Below, one piece after another: positions 8,165 through 16,224 of a stretch of 64,000 nucleotides of DNA (the stretch's first letter is position 1; each line of letters starts with the position of its first letter). The position numbers and the translations under genes are program-made. Below the pieces are notes generated by a model. That model saw only the letters and a list, made by a program, of their open reading frames with translations, was not told where the DNA came from and made no database searches. Origin of the DNA: Thioclava sp. JE_KL1 (GTDB lineage Bacteria; Pseudomonadota; Alphaproteobacteria; Rhodobacterales; Rhodobacteraceae); NCBI RefSeq assembly GCF_009296265.1, contig NZ_WBJS01000007.1:124001-188000 (forward strand), in the 5' to 3' direction.

Positions 8165-8904
8165 ACCGTGCCCCGCGCGTCGGTTTGCTCATAGGCTGCG
8201 AGCTTCACGTCTCTCGTGCTTTCCAGCTCACTGAACTTGTAGCCACGACCGTAGACCGTCTCGATATATTGGTGGCCGCTATCGGCCGCATCGGCGATCT
8301 TCTTGCGCAGCTTGCAGATATAGACGTCGATGACCTTGTCGAAGGGCTGGTCGTCGCTCATCCCGTAGACCGCATCATAGATCGCGCCTTTCGCAATCAC
8401 CTTGTTCGCGTTCAGCGCCAGGTGCTGGAAGATCGCGTGTTCGCGGTTCGACAGCTTCAGCCGCGCGCCCGAGACCAGCGGATCGCGCCCGTCGAAGAAG
8501 GCGGTGATCTCGCCGACGCTGATGCTCTCGGCGGCGTGGCCGTAGGAGCGGCGGATGATCGAATTGATCCGCGACACCGCTTCGATCCCCTTGATCGGGC
8601 TGACCATGACGTCGTCGGCCCCGGCATCGAGCGCTTCCGAGGCATCGCGTGAGTTCTTAAAGTCGCGCATCACCAGAACCGGATTGCGGCAGCCGCAGCT
8701 ACGGATGGCCCGGATATAGTCGGTCACTTCCGGGCAGTCGCCGATCAGGATCGCCCGCGTGTCGACGCCCTTCTGGTTCAGCGTACTGAGATCGGACGCG
8801 AAGAAGGATGCGGGGACGAGGACGGGTTGCAGCCCAACGCTCTCCAGCTCGCTGAGCAGGCCGCGAACGCGGCCATCGCGAGGCTCAAAGACGTAAATAT
8901 TCAT
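8152..8904 (-). CDS. FtcR/CtrA-type response regulator with degenerate receiver
   Basis: A 250-residue two-domain regulator. Residues 1-120 form a receiver fold; residues 130-235 form an OmpR/CtrA-type winged helix (VIDVYICKLRKKI, then YIETVYGRGYKF, very close to CtrA). I start it at ATG 8904, which has GGAGG five bases upstream. Asp56 (ILIGD) aligns with the phosphorylation site. However, the acidic pair after strand 1 reads EPRD, the strand-4 Ser/Thr is Arg80 and the invariant Lys after strand 5 is Ser102 (DDVMVSP), so phosphorelay control is doubtful. FtcR of Brucella is a flagellar master regulator and, as I recall it, also has a DGRDP motif in its linker, as here. Its position inside the cluster, divergent from flgI, supports control of flagellar genes. 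Confidence 0.75.
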   Translation of the reverse strand: MNIYVFEPRDGRVRGLLSELESVGLQPVLVPASFFASDLSTLNQKGVDTRAILIGDCPEVTDYIRAIRSCGCRNPVLVMRDFKNSRDASEALDAGADDVMVSPIKGIEAVSRINSIIRRSYGHAAESISVGEITAFFDGRDPLVSGARLKLSNREHAIFQHLALNANKVIAKGAIYDAVYGMSDDQPFDKVIDVYICKLRKKIADAADSGHQYIETVYGRGYKFSELESTRDVKLAAYEQTDARGTVAAR

Positions 8905-8976
8905 GCAGGCCTCCATCCCGGGCAAGTTTCTCGCACAAGCGGCAAGATCACGCTAAGTTGCCACAAAGGATTAGTC

Positions 8977-8992
8977 AAGAATAGTACTGATT
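8977..8992 (+). promoter_or_regulatory. AAGAATAG motif between the regulator and flgI
   Basis: AAGAATAGTACTGATT lies between the divergent regulator gene (start 8904) and flgI (start 9057). It differs at one base from the element upstream of flgF. If the regulator binds it, the position would allow autoregulation as well as control of flgI (inference). The rest of 8905-9056 is A+T-rich and carries no gene. Confidence 0.45.
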
Positions 8993-9056
8993 TATATTGG
9001 ACACTATTTATGTTTTGCTTTAATTTAGCGGAATGTGCTGGTGATGTGAGGAAACT

Positions 9057-10214
9057 ATGCTTGCTTCTTTGCGCCGAAAAGGTAATCGGGCGTCGTTTTC
9101 TCGCGCCGGGGTTCGTGGGGCGCTCGTCGCGCTCTCCGTCATTGCAGGGACGCTCTGCGCGATCCCGGCCGCCGCACAGGTCCGCATCAAGGATATCGCT
9201 AGTTTCGAAGGCGTTCGTGAGAACCAGCTCGTGGGGTATGGTCTCGTGGTCGGTCTGAACGGCACCGGCGACACCCTCAACGGCAGCCCCTTCACCAAGA
9301 AGTCGATCGAGGGGATGCTCGAACGGCTCGGGGTCGGCAATCTCTCCGGCGATGCGATCAAGACGAAGAACACGGCTGCGGTGATGGTGACGGCGAAGCT
9401 GCCGCCCTTCGCCCGCCGCGGCTCGACGATCGACGTGACGATCTCCTCGCTCGGCAATGCCGACAGCCTGCGCGGCGGCACGCTGATTGTGACGCCGCTC
9501 GTCGGGGCGGATGGCGAAATTTATGCCGTGGGGCAGGGGCCGATCTCGGTCGCGGGCTATAGCGCGAAGGGCAACGCGGCGAGCATCGTGGACGGTGTGC
9601 CGACCGTCGCGCGGATGGAGAACGGCGCGATCGTCGAGAAAGAGATCGATTTCGAATTGAACTCGATGAAATCTGTGCGCCTGTCCTTGCGGGAGCCCGA
9701 TTTCACGACCGCGTCGCGCGTCGCCGGGGTGATCAACGACAAGCTCGGCCACAACACCGCGCAGATGCTCGACCCCTCCACCATCGAGGTGCAGGCGAAG
9801 GGCAAATACGGCGTGCCGGAGTTGCTGGCGATGATCGAAAACCTGCCCGTCACGCCCGACTCCGTTGCCAAGGTGGTGGTCGACGAGAAATCCGGGACCA
9901 TCGTGATCGGCTCGAATGTGCGGATCGATCAGGTCGCGATCAGTCAGGGCGGTTTGACCGTGAAGGTCAAGGAAAGCTACGCGGTCAGCCAGCCGAAGCC
10001 GATCTCCATCGGGGAGACGGTAGTTGTGCCCGAAACGGATGTGCAGGTCGAAGAGCGAAACACTCAGTTCAGCGTGCTCCAGGGGGGCGATGTCAGCCTT
10101 CAGGATCTCGTGGACGGTCTCAACGCGATTGGTGTAGGTGCCCGGCAGACGATATCGATCCTGCAGGCGATCAAGGCCGCGGGTGCGCTTCATGCCGATC
10201 TGGAGATCATCTGA
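9057..10214 (+). CDS. flgI: FlgI, flagellar P-ring protein
   Basis: A 385-residue periplasmic protein with a signal peptide ending at about AAAQ-V (residue 41). The mature start has the FlgI signature VRIKDIASFEGVRENQLVGY, followed by GLVVGLNGTGD. The C-terminus (LQDLVDGLNAIGVGARQTISILQAIKAAGAL) is also typical. FlgI forms the peptidoglycan ring around the rod. It begins the rightward flgI-flgJ-flgN unit and overlaps flgJ by one base. Confidence 0.96.
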   Translation: MLASLRRKGNRASFSRAGVRGALVALSVIAGTLCAIPAAAQVRIKDIASFEGVRENQLVGYGLVVGLNGTGDTLNGSPFTKKSIEGMLERLGVGNLSGDAIKTKNTAAVMVTAKLPPFARRGSTIDVTISSLGNADSLRGGTLIVTPLVGADGEIYAVGQGPISVAGYSAKGNAASIVDGVPTVARMENGAIVEKEIDFELNSMKSVRLSLREPDFTTASRVAGVINDKLGHNTAQMLDPSTIEVQAKGKYGVPELLAMIENLPVTPDSVAKVVVDEKSGTIVIGSNVRIDQVAISQGGLTVKVKESYAVSQPKPISIGETVVVPETDVQVEERNTQFSVLQGGDVSLQDLVDGLNAIGVGARQTISILQAIKAAGALHADLEII

Positions 10215-10531
10215 TGAACCCGCTCGATCCGTCGAAGCCGTCGCTCTCGGCCGCGTCGCTCAAGGCGCCTGCTGCCTCCGGTGCAAAGGCGCAGGATGCG
10301 AAGGAGATCGCCAAGAATTTCGAGGCGACCTTTCTGCAGCAGGCCGTGGGCGAGATGATGAAGACCGTGAAGATGGGCGGTCTCGATGGTGGCCACGCTG
10401 AGGAGATGTGGAAGTCCTTCCTCGCACGCGGCATCGCGGATGAGATCGCCGCCTCCGGCCGGACCGGGATCGCGCAGAGCGTCGAGCGGATGATCGGCGC
10501 CTATAACTCGAACGGAGAAGACCATGGCTGA
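10214..10531 (+). CDS. flgJ: FlgJ-type rod-binding protein (no muramidase domain)
   Basis: A 105-residue protein equal to the N-terminal rod-capping half of enterobacterial FlgJ: KEIAKNFEATFLQQAVGEMMKT, then GHAEEMWKSFLARGIADEIA. It scaffolds rod assembly in the periplasm. The C-terminal peptidoglycan hydrolase of gamma-proteobacterial FlgJ is absent, as is usual in alphaproteobacteria; a transglycosylase encoded at 25289 probably provides that activity. It overlaps flgI by one base and the next gene by eight. Confidence 0.88.
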   Translation: MNPLDPSKPSLSAASLKAPAASGAKAQDAKEIAKNFEATFLQQAVGEMMKTVKMGGLDGGHAEEMWKSFLARGIADEIAASGRTGIAQSVERMIGAYNSNGEDHG

Positions 10532-11018
10532 TGAGACCCCGTCGCGTTTTCGCAAACGGATGCAGGCCCGGCGCGAGATTTCCGCCGAAGGCCCCGTTCT
10601 GACCGACGAGGACGATGCGAACCTCGCCGCTTTCGAGGCGAATATCGATGCGACGCTCGATCTGCTGCATGAGGAAATCGCGGCGGTCGAGGCGGGGCAT
10701 CTCGACCGCGTCACCGAGCTTTATGATCGCAAGGCGGACCTGCTGAAGCGGATCGAGTTGAAGATCCCCGTGATCGAGCCGTTTCTGGAAGCGTCTGAGG
10801 ATGCCGCGCCCGCGCTGCGCGAGAAGCTCCGCCAGCTGAAGACCGCCGTGCAGGACAACAGCGTTCTGCTGTCGCGGATGTCCGAGGCGACCCGGGACAT
10901 CGTGCGCGAAATCGAGAAGATCCGGAACCGGCACAGTCTCGATGGTCTCTATGGAAAGAGTGGCAAACCGGTCACAGGACAGGACGGTCCGCAGATGCAT
11001 ATCGATAGGGAATTCTAG
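10524..11018 (+). CDS. flgN: FlgN-like export chaperone
   Basis: A 164-residue, highly charged helical protein. The region from about residue 30 to 140 forms long amphipathic helices (LLHEEIAAVEAGHLDRVTEL, KADLLKRIELKIP, LREKLRQLKTAVQDNSVLLS) like FlgN, the cytoplasmic chaperone of FlgK and FlgL. A GGAG ribosome site sits six bases before the ATG, inside flgJ. It is placed between the P-ring/rod genes and the flagellin gene. The FlgN family diverges strongly, so the call rests on helix pattern, size and location. Confidence 0.65.
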   Translation: MADETPSRFRKRMQARREISAEGPVLTDEDDANLAAFEANIDATLDLLHEEIAAVEAGHLDRVTELYDRKADLLKRIELKIPVIEPFLEASEDAAPALREKLRQLKTAVQDNSVLLSRMSEATRDIVREIEKIRNRHSLDGLYGKSGKPVTGQDGPQMHIDREF

Positions 11019-11032
11019 ATTTCGCCCAAACG

Positions 11033-11047
11033 TTAACCCGCGCTTAA
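11033..11047 (-). promoter_or_regulatory. Consensus CtrA-binding site upstream of fliC
   Basis: Read on the minus strand the site is TTAA-GCGCGGG-TTAAC, an exact match to the CtrA consensus TTAA-N7-TTAAC. It lies about 90-105 bases before the flagellin ATG. CtrA activates flagellar genes in Caulobacter and in the native flagellar system of Rhodobacter, so direct CtrA control of fliC is likely. Confidence 0.65.
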
Positions 11048-11070
11048 TCTTCGGCCCAAAATTCCTCTCC

Positions 11071-11088
11071 ACGGCTCGCGCCGTTTTT
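11071..11088 (+). ncRNA. Stem-loop in the fliC leader
   Basis: ACGGC-TCGC-GCCGT followed by TTTT forms a short terminator-like hairpin 50 bases before the fliC start. If transcription starts near the CtrA site, the hairpin lies at the 5' end of the leader RNA. In Caulobacter, FlbT binds the 5' leader of flagellin mRNA and promotes its decay; flbT and flaF lie just downstream here. A role in that control is inference. Confidence 0.4.
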
Positions 11089-11137
11089 CTGTCAGAAGAC
11101 GAAAACAAATATCTTTCAGAATGAGGAGTGACTAGAA

Positions 11138-11965
11138 ATGTCGTCCATTCTTACCAATACCTCCGCGATGAATGCTCTTGCGACCCTCCGTGGGGTCAAC
11201 AAGGGTCTCGAAGACACGCAGAACCGCATTTCGACCGGCAAGAAGATCAACTCGGCGAAAGACAATGCCGCATATTTCTCGATCTCGGAATCGATGAACA
11301 GCGACAGCGGCATGTACAAGTCGATCAACGAAGGTCTGACCCTGACCAAGAACTCGGTTTCGACCGCACGTCTTGGCGCAGAGTCGGTGAAGGATCTCGC
11401 CCAGCAGTTCGTCGAGCGTGTTTCGTTCGCCCAAGGCGACGCGGTTGATCATGCTGCGGTTCAGAAGGAACTCCGCAGCATCGTCGATCAGATCGGCACC
11501 ACGATCAGCCAGGCGACCTTCAACGGCGACAGCCTCGTCGACGGTTCGGCCAACGTGACGGTCGTCACCGGGATCAGCCGCGCAAGCGGTTCCTTCGCGA
11601 CCACGTCGATGACCTTCCAGGCGGTCGATCTCTCTTCGCTTCAGGCGACGCTGAGCGGGATCGATATCTCTGGTGGTTCGGCGGCGGTTCTGACCAGCGC
11701 GCTGACGAGCGCCCAAAGCGCTCTCTCGACGGCGATCGACAACGCGACCTCGCTCGGCGTGGCGGAGAAGTCGCTGGAATCCCAGCAGGACTTCCTCGGC
11801 AAGCTGACCGACAAGCTCGACACCGGTGTCGGCAACATGGTCGATGCGGACATGGAGAAGGAGGCGGCTCGCCTGCAGTCCTACCAGGTCCAGCAGCAGC
11901 TCGCGACGCAGTCGCTCTCGATCGCGAACCAGGGTCCTCAGAACCTTCTGAGCCTGTTCCGCTAA
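11138..11965 (+). CDS. fliC: Flagellin FliC
   Basis: A 275-residue flagellin. The conserved N-terminal helices (SSILTNTSAMNALATLRGVN, then TQNRISTGKKINSAKDNAAY) and C-terminal helices (ARLQSYQVQQQLATQSLSIA, then NLLSLFR) are complete. The surface-exposed middle (about 130-190) is very short and rich in Ser, Thr and Ala, as in other small alphaproteobacterial flagellins, and offers plausible O-glycosylation sites. It has a strong GAGGAG ribosome site and is followed by a clear terminator. It is the only flagellin gene in the window. Confidence 0.97.
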   Translation: MSSILTNTSAMNALATLRGVNKGLEDTQNRISTGKKINSAKDNAAYFSISESMNSDSGMYKSINEGLTLTKNSVSTARLGAESVKDLAQQFVERVSFAQGDAVDHAAVQKELRSIVDQIGTTISQATFNGDSLVDGSANVTVVTGISRASGSFATTSMTFQAVDLSSLQATLSGIDISGGSAAVLTSALTSAQSALSTAIDNATSLGVAEKSLESQQDFLGKLTDKLDTGVGNMVDADMEKEAARLQSYQVQQQLATQSLSIANQGPQNLLSLFR

Positions 11966-11987
11966 ATCGTGGCGATGAACTGAATGG

Positions 11988-12020
11988 AAAGGCCCCGTAT
12001 GTTGCGGGGCCTTTTCTTTT
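11988..12020 (+). terminator. Intrinsic terminator after fliC
   Basis: AAAGGCCCCG pairs with CGGGGCCTTT around a seven-base loop and is followed by TCTTTT. It closes the flagellin transcript and separates it from flaF-flbT. Confidence 0.88.
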
Positions 12021-12124
12021 GCCGCGCTTGGGTTGTCTTTTCCGGCAAAGTTTAAAAACGCCTTTAACCGCGCCGTGCTAAGTTCGGGCAAAGAGAACAA
12101 AAGAATATCGAGAGGAGAGCTTGC

Positions 12125-12526
12125 ATGAGCGTCGCCGCGTATAAGCGAACCATTTCCGAAACCGAGTCTCCGCGGCAGATCGAGCGTCGTATCCTGTCCC
12201 GCGTCACCGGCGAGCTGGAAGCCTTTCTGGCCGACTACGACAGCGCGTCGCAGGCCGGGCGAGGGGCGATCCTCGCGCAGGGTCTGCGCACTGCGCTCTG
12301 GGAGAACGAGCGCATCTGGACCGCACTGCGCGATGACCTCGCGGAGCCGGCGAACCAGTTCCCCGCCGATCTGAAAGCGGCGCTTATCTCGCTCGCGCTC
12401 TGGGTCGAGCGGGAGACGCAGGTCGTAATGGGCGGCGGCGGCGCGGTCGCTCCCCTCGTCGAGGTGAATCGCAACATCATCCGGGGGCTCAGCGGCGACG
12501 CGGGCGAGCCGGTGGCTGCGGAATAA
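12125..12526 (+). CDS. flaF: FlaF, flagellin synthesis/secretion regulator
   Basis: A 133-residue protein with the FlaF pattern: AAYKRTISETESPRQIERRI near the N-terminus, ALWENERIWTALRDDLA in the middle, and ALISLALWVERET before a variable tail. In Caulobacter FlaF is needed for flagellin production or export and acts opposite to FlbT. It begins the flaF-flbT-DUF1217 unit. The upstream 159 bases contain the fliC terminator and a TTTAAC-rich stretch (12051-12067) that could bind CtrA, although the half-site spacing is eight rather than seven. Confidence 0.93.
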   Translation: MSVAAYKRTISETESPRQIERRILSRVTGELEAFLADYDSASQAGRGAILAQGLRTALWENERIWTALRDDLAEPANQFPADLKAALISLALWVERETQVVMGGGGAVAPLVEVNRNIIRGLSGDAGEPVAAE

Positions 12527-12541
12527 GAAGGGGCGCGGGTC

Positions 12542-12976
12542 ATGGCATTACGACTGACGTTGAAACCGAACGAACGGATCGTGGTCAATGGATGCGTGAT
12601 CCGAAATGCCAACCGTCGCCAGACGCTTCAAATCGAGAACACCGCCGACGTGATCCGGGCGGAGGATCTGCTGGATGAAAACTGCGAGCCGACCCCGGTG
12701 AAGCAGGCTTATTTTCTGATCCAGACCGCGCTGATCCGCGTCGATACGCGCGACACGCTGGTGCCGGTCATTCAAGAAAAGCTCGCCGATCTTGCCACGA
12801 TCTTCAGCGCTCCCGTGGTCGGCGGCGTCTTCGAGGCCGCGAACTGGGTCTCCCAGGGCGATTACTACAAGGCGTTGAGCGCGCTGCGCCCGGTCATGCG
12901 ACGCGAAGAGGAGCTGTTCGCGCGCCTCTCCGGAGATGCGAGCCCGGCGGTGGCGCTGGAGGGGGAAGAATGCTGA
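12542..12976 (+). CDS. flbT: FlbT, post-transcriptional repressor of flagellin
   Basis: A 144-residue FlbT-family protein: LRLTLKPNERIVVNGCVIRN at the start, NADVIRAEDL-like text (IENTADVIRAEDLL), KQAYFLIQTALI, and a helical end (GDYYKALSALRPVMRREEEL). FlbT binds flagellin mRNA leaders and lowers their stability when the hook is not complete. It follows flaF by 15 bases and overlaps the next gene by seven. Confidence 0.95.
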   Translation: MALRLTLKPNERIVVNGCVIRNANRRQTLQIENTADVIRAEDLLDENCEPTPVKQAYFLIQTALIRVDTRDTLVPVIQEKLADLATIFSAPVVGGVFEAANWVSQGDYYKALSALRPVMRREEELFARLSGDASPAVALEGEEC

Positions 12977-13797
12977 CGATTTCGGGAATGAGCAGCCGCC
13001 TCGCGCTGAACCTGATCGACCGGACTCAAGCCAAGCAGCTGGACCAACTGGCGGCAGAGCCGCAACATGCCCGCGCGATCAGCCGTTTCCGCGAGAATAT
13101 CGCGGATATCCATACCGCAGCCGATCTGGTGGGCAATTACGACGCCTATAGTTTCGTCATGAAAGCCTTCGATCTGGAAGACCAGATGTTTGGTAAGGCG
13201 ATGATGCGCGAAATCCTGTCGAGCGATTCCGCCGACAAGACCTCGCTGGTGAACAAGCTCACCGATCCGCGATTTCGCAAGCTCTACGATGCGCTCGGAT
13301 TCACTAATGGCGGGACGGCGAATACCAATACCTCCTCGACCGCGTGGCAGGACAAGATCGTCGATCAATATGTCAGCCAGCAGTTCATCAATGGCGAAGG
13401 CGAGCAGAACGCGACCGTCGGGTCCGTGCTCGAATTCCGTCAGAAGCTCGATGGCGTCAAAACGTGGTATTCGGTCCTGAAAGACAAGGATACGGCGCAG
13501 TTCATGCGCACGGCATTGGGTATCCCGAATGACGTGGTGAAGCTCGATGTCGAGCGGCAGAAACAGATCTTCGAGGACAAGTTCGACATCGCGAAGCTCA
13601 AGGACCCGAAGGAGGTCGACAATCTGATCTCTCATTTCGTCGCCGTGTCCGATGCGCAGAGTTTCGCAACGAATGGCGCGGGGAGTGCTGCGGTGACGCT
13701 GATGCAGGGCGCGGTTCAGGGCGGCTCGGGCCAGTTCGTGCCCGCGACCTTCGATCTGACCGCGATCGCGACCTTCTCGGCCTCGCGCTACCGGTAA
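12970..13797 (+). CDS. DUF1217 flagellar-cluster protein
   Basis: A 275-residue protein of the DUF1217 family, found next to flagellar genes in many alphaproteobacteria; its molecular function is unknown to me. Recognisable text includes DVLVNY-like FRENIADIHTAADLVGNYDA, SFVMKAFDLEDQMFGKAMMR and LTDPRFRKLYDALGF. No signal peptide or membrane segment is seen. It overlaps flbT by seven bases (ATGCTGA) and is probably cotranslated with it. It is the last gene of its unit and converges with fliG. Confidence 0.8.
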   Translation: MLTISGMSSRLALNLIDRTQAKQLDQLAAEPQHARAISRFRENIADIHTAADLVGNYDAYSFVMKAFDLEDQMFGKAMMREILSSDSADKTSLVNKLTDPRFRKLYDALGFTNGGTANTNTSSTAWQDKIVDQYVSQQFINGEGEQNATVGSVLEFRQKLDGVKTWYSVLKDKDTAQFMRTALGIPNDVVKLDVERQKQIFEDKFDIAKLKDPKEVDNLISHFVAVSDAQSFATNGAGSAAVTLMQGAVQGGSGQFVPATFDLTAIATFSASRYR

Positions 13798-13821
13798 GCC
13801 TGCCTTGTATCGCGGCTCACC

Positions 13822-14838
13822 TCAGTCGATAATCACGTCGTCATCGTCGAGCGGGATGCGGATTTCGTCGTCGCGCGACAGCTCCAACGCATAGTCCACC
13901 AGCGCCGATTGCGCCTCTTGCACTTCGCGCCCGCGCACTGGGCCCATCGCAGTCATTTCCTCGTTCAGCATGTCGCGCGAGCGGGCGGGCAGGGCGCTCA
14001 GGAAGTAATCGCGTACCTCTTTCTTGGCCCCGCGCAAGGCGAGCGGAAGCGTTTGCCCTTCGACCCCGCGCATGACTTTGACGAGGCTCTGCTGGTCGAG
14101 CTTGCACAGATCGTCGAAGGTGAACATCTTCGCTTTGATTGCGCCGAAGGCATCCGGGATGCGCTTCTCCAGACGCTGGGTGATGTCGTCGAACAGCTTG
14201 CTGTCGAGCTTGTTGAAGAGATCGGCCATGCGCTGCTGCGGGTCCGGCCCGGTGTTGCGCGTCGCCGAGCTCATGAACTCTTTCTGCAGCGTCTCCTCGA
14301 TATTCTGGAAGACATAGCGCGGGACAGTGTCGATGCCGATCATCCGCTCCAGCACCTCCATCATGCGCTCCTCGCCCAAAAGCGGCAGCACCTTCGAGGC
14401 CACCTCGGGCTTCACCTTGCTCAGGATCGCCGCGACCGTCTGATCGTGCTCTTCCTTCAGGTAATTGGCGATGACCTGTTCGTTGAGCGCAGAGAAGTTC
14501 TCCCAGATATTGCGACCCACCAGCGGGCCCTGGATCTCCTGCATGATGTCGCTCACCCGATCCTCGGGCAGGAAGCCTTTGAGCATGCTTTGCGCCATTT
14601 CCATCGACCCGACGATACCGCCGCCATCGCCTGCGGTTTCCATGAACTCGCTCATCACCTCTTCCACGACATCGGCGGGAATCGTGCCCAAAGACGAGAT
14701 CGCGTGGGTGATCGAGTGGATGTCGTAATCGTCGAGCCTCTGCATCAGCCCGGCGCCATGCTTCTCCCCAAGGCAGAGGAAAAGGATTGCCGCCTTCTCG
14801 GGGCCGCGGAGTTTCTTGTAATCCCGGGAGGTTTTCAT
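13822..14838 (-). CDS. fliG: FliG, flagellar motor switch protein
   Basis: A 338-residue switch protein. The N-terminal part binds FliF (RGPEKAAILFLCLGE), the middle has the EHxQT-like EHDQTVAAILSKV motif, and the C-terminal torque domain contains MFTFDDLCKLD and the charged helix LPLALRGAKKEVRDYFL. FliG transmits torque between the MotA stator and the C-ring. It is separated from the fliF-fliH-fliN-fliP unit by 124 bases with several AAGAATAG-type words, which suggests its own promoter. Confidence 0.95.
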   Translation of the reverse strand: MKTSRDYKKLRGPEKAAILFLCLGEKHGAGLMQRLDDYDIHSITHAISSLGTIPADVVEEVMSEFMETAGDGGGIVGSMEMAQSMLKGFLPEDRVSDIMQEIQGPLVGRNIWENFSALNEQVIANYLKEEHDQTVAAILSKVKPEVASKVLPLLGEERMMEVLERMIGIDTVPRYVFQNIEETLQKEFMSSATRNTGPDPQQRMADLFNKLDSKLFDDITQRLEKRIPDAFGAIKAKMFTFDDLCKLDQQSLVKVMRGVEGQTLPLALRGAKKEVRDYFLSALPARSRDMLNEEMTAMGPVRGREVQEAQSALVDYALELSRDDEIRIPLDDDDVIID

Positions 14839-14870
14839 CGTCGGCGCTCGATCTGTTTTGAGGTCTCGGC

Positions 14871-14921
14871 AAGAATAGCAGTCTATCCTTGTATTCTCAA
14901 TCAGGATCGCGCGCTATTCTT
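14871..14921. promoter_or_regulatory. Cluster of AAGAATAG words upstream of fliG
   Basis: AAGAATAG occurs at 14871-14878 on the plus strand and again at 14914-14921 on the minus strand, with the related GAATAC and GGATAG between them. The two exact words face each other and lie 33-83 bases before the fliG start. The 124-base gap contains no gene. The density of these words in such a GC-rich genome makes chance unlikely. Confidence 0.45.
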
Positions 14922-14962
14922 TTGCGTGAAGCATTTTCTAAGGATAGGGACGGCGCCGAGGC

Positions 14963-15826
14963 TTAGCCGCCCCCGCCATAGGCAACATAGGATTGCATCA
15001 TGCTGCCTGCGAGCATGTACCAGCCGTCGATCAGCACGAAGAAGATCACCTTGAAGGGCAGCGAGATCATCACCGGCGGCAACATCATCATGCCCGCACT
15101 CATCAGCACCGAGGCGACGATGAGGTCGATCGCGATGAAGGGCAGGTAGATCAGGAAGCCGATCGTGAAGGCGCGCCGCAGTTCGGAGATCATGAAGGCA
15201 GGGACAAGGGTGCGCCAGCTCGCCTCCTCCGCTGTTGCGGGGGCGGGCGTCTCGGGCGTGGGTTCGGCGTTTTGCCCAGCTTCGTTGTCGCGGACGAGAT
15301 CGGCGAAGAGCTTCAGATCCTTCGGGCGCGTATTGGCAAACATGAAGGCCTTGAACGGCGCGCCGATCCCGACGAGCGCCTGTTCCTCGGTCACCGTGTT
15401 GTTCAGAAGCGGCCGCAGCCCGCCGGTCCAGGCATCGTCGAAGACCGGCTGCATCACGAAGAAGGTCATGAACAGCGCCATCGCGCTCAGCACCATGTTC
15501 GGCGGCGTCTGGTTCAGCCCCAGAGCGGAGCGCAGCATCGAGAAGACGATCACGAAGCGGGTGAAGCTGGTCATGACGACGAGGACGCCCGGCGCGATGC
15601 TGAGCACGGTCATCAGCGCGATCAGCTGGATGATCCGCCCGCTCAGGCTGGCCGCGGCGTCGCTGCCCGGGGCGGCGTTGTTGAGCCCCTGCGCCAGATC
15701 GCCAAGCAAGCCGCCCGCCTCCTGCGCCTCGGCGCCGCCGCTGAACGCGAGCGACGCGGCGAGGGTCAGGACGAAGAGCGGCAGGCCAGCCTTCACTGTC
15801 AAAGATCGCTTCGCGAGGGTGGTCAT
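14963..15826 (-). CDS. fliP: FliP, flagellar type III export gate protein
   Basis: A 287-residue membrane protein with a cleavable-type signal segment (residues 1-34), the FliP block TSFTRFVIVFSMLRSALGL, NMVLSAMALFMTFFVMQPVF, and the C-terminal ELRRAFTIGFLIYLPFIAID with MLPPVMISLPFK. It forms the core of the export gate with FliQ and FliR. There is an additional low-complexity Pro/Ala/Glu loop (about 185-205). It overlaps fliN by four bases (ATGA). No fliO is visible. Confidence 0.95.
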   Translation of the reverse strand: MTTLAKRSLTVKAGLPLFVLTLAASLAFSGGAEAQEAGGLLGDLAQGLNNAAPGSDAAASLSGRIIQLIALMTVLSIAPGVLVVMTSFTRFVIVFSMLRSALGLNQTPPNMVLSAMALFMTFFVMQPVFDDAWTGGLRPLLNNTVTEEQALVGIGAPFKAFMFANTRPKDLKLFADLVRDNEAGQNAEPTPETPAPATAEEASWRTLVPAFMISELRRAFTIGFLIYLPFIAIDLIVASVLMSAGMMMLPPVMISLPFKVIFFVLIDGWYMLAGSMMQSYVAYGGGG

Positions 15827-16224
15827 CGTGTCGGGACGTAGTCTTTGACGATCTCGGTCAGGGTGACGCCGAGGCGGTTCTCGCCCACCTTCACCAGATC
15901 GCCGCGCGCGACGAGCCGGTCATTGATCACCACGTCCACCGGCTCGCCGATCTTTTTCTCCAGCTCGATGACTGAACCGCGGCTGAGGTTGAGCAGCTGC
16001 GAGATCGGGATGCGGCTCTGGCCCAGAACGATCTGAACCGAGAGCCCGACATTGAGCATCGCGTTGACGTTCTGCCCGTCACCGTCGCTCGCGGCCTGCT
16101 TGTTGGCGAGGCTGTGCAACAGACTCTCCGCGGCCGCAGCGCGGGCTTCGTCCTGCGTCGGCTGCGCTTCGGTTTCCGGCGTCTCAGGCGGTTGCGTGGA
16201 TTCGGGCGTATCGTTGTCGGACAT
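15823..16224 (-). CDS. fliN: FliN, motor switch protein
   Basis: A 133-residue protein with an acidic Pro-rich N-terminus and a C-terminal SpoA domain (about 55-130): MLNVGLSVQIVLGQSRIPIS, then GSVIELEKKIGEPVDVVIND and VGENRLGVTLTEIV. FliN forms the base of the C-ring and docks FliH for export. It is directly adjacent to fliH and overlaps fliP. Confidence 0.94.
   Translation of the reverse strand: MSDNDTPESTQPPETPETEAQPTQDEARAAAAESLLHSLANKQAASDGDGQNVNAMLNVGLSVQIVLGQSRIPISQLLNLSRGSVIELEKKIGEPVDVVINDRLVARGDLVKVGENRLGVTLTEIVKDYVPTR

Noticed and set aside
12051-12067. TTTAAAAACGCCTTTAAC as a CtrA box before flaF
   Set aside because: The TTAA half-sites are eight bases apart instead of seven, so I mention it only as a weak possibility.
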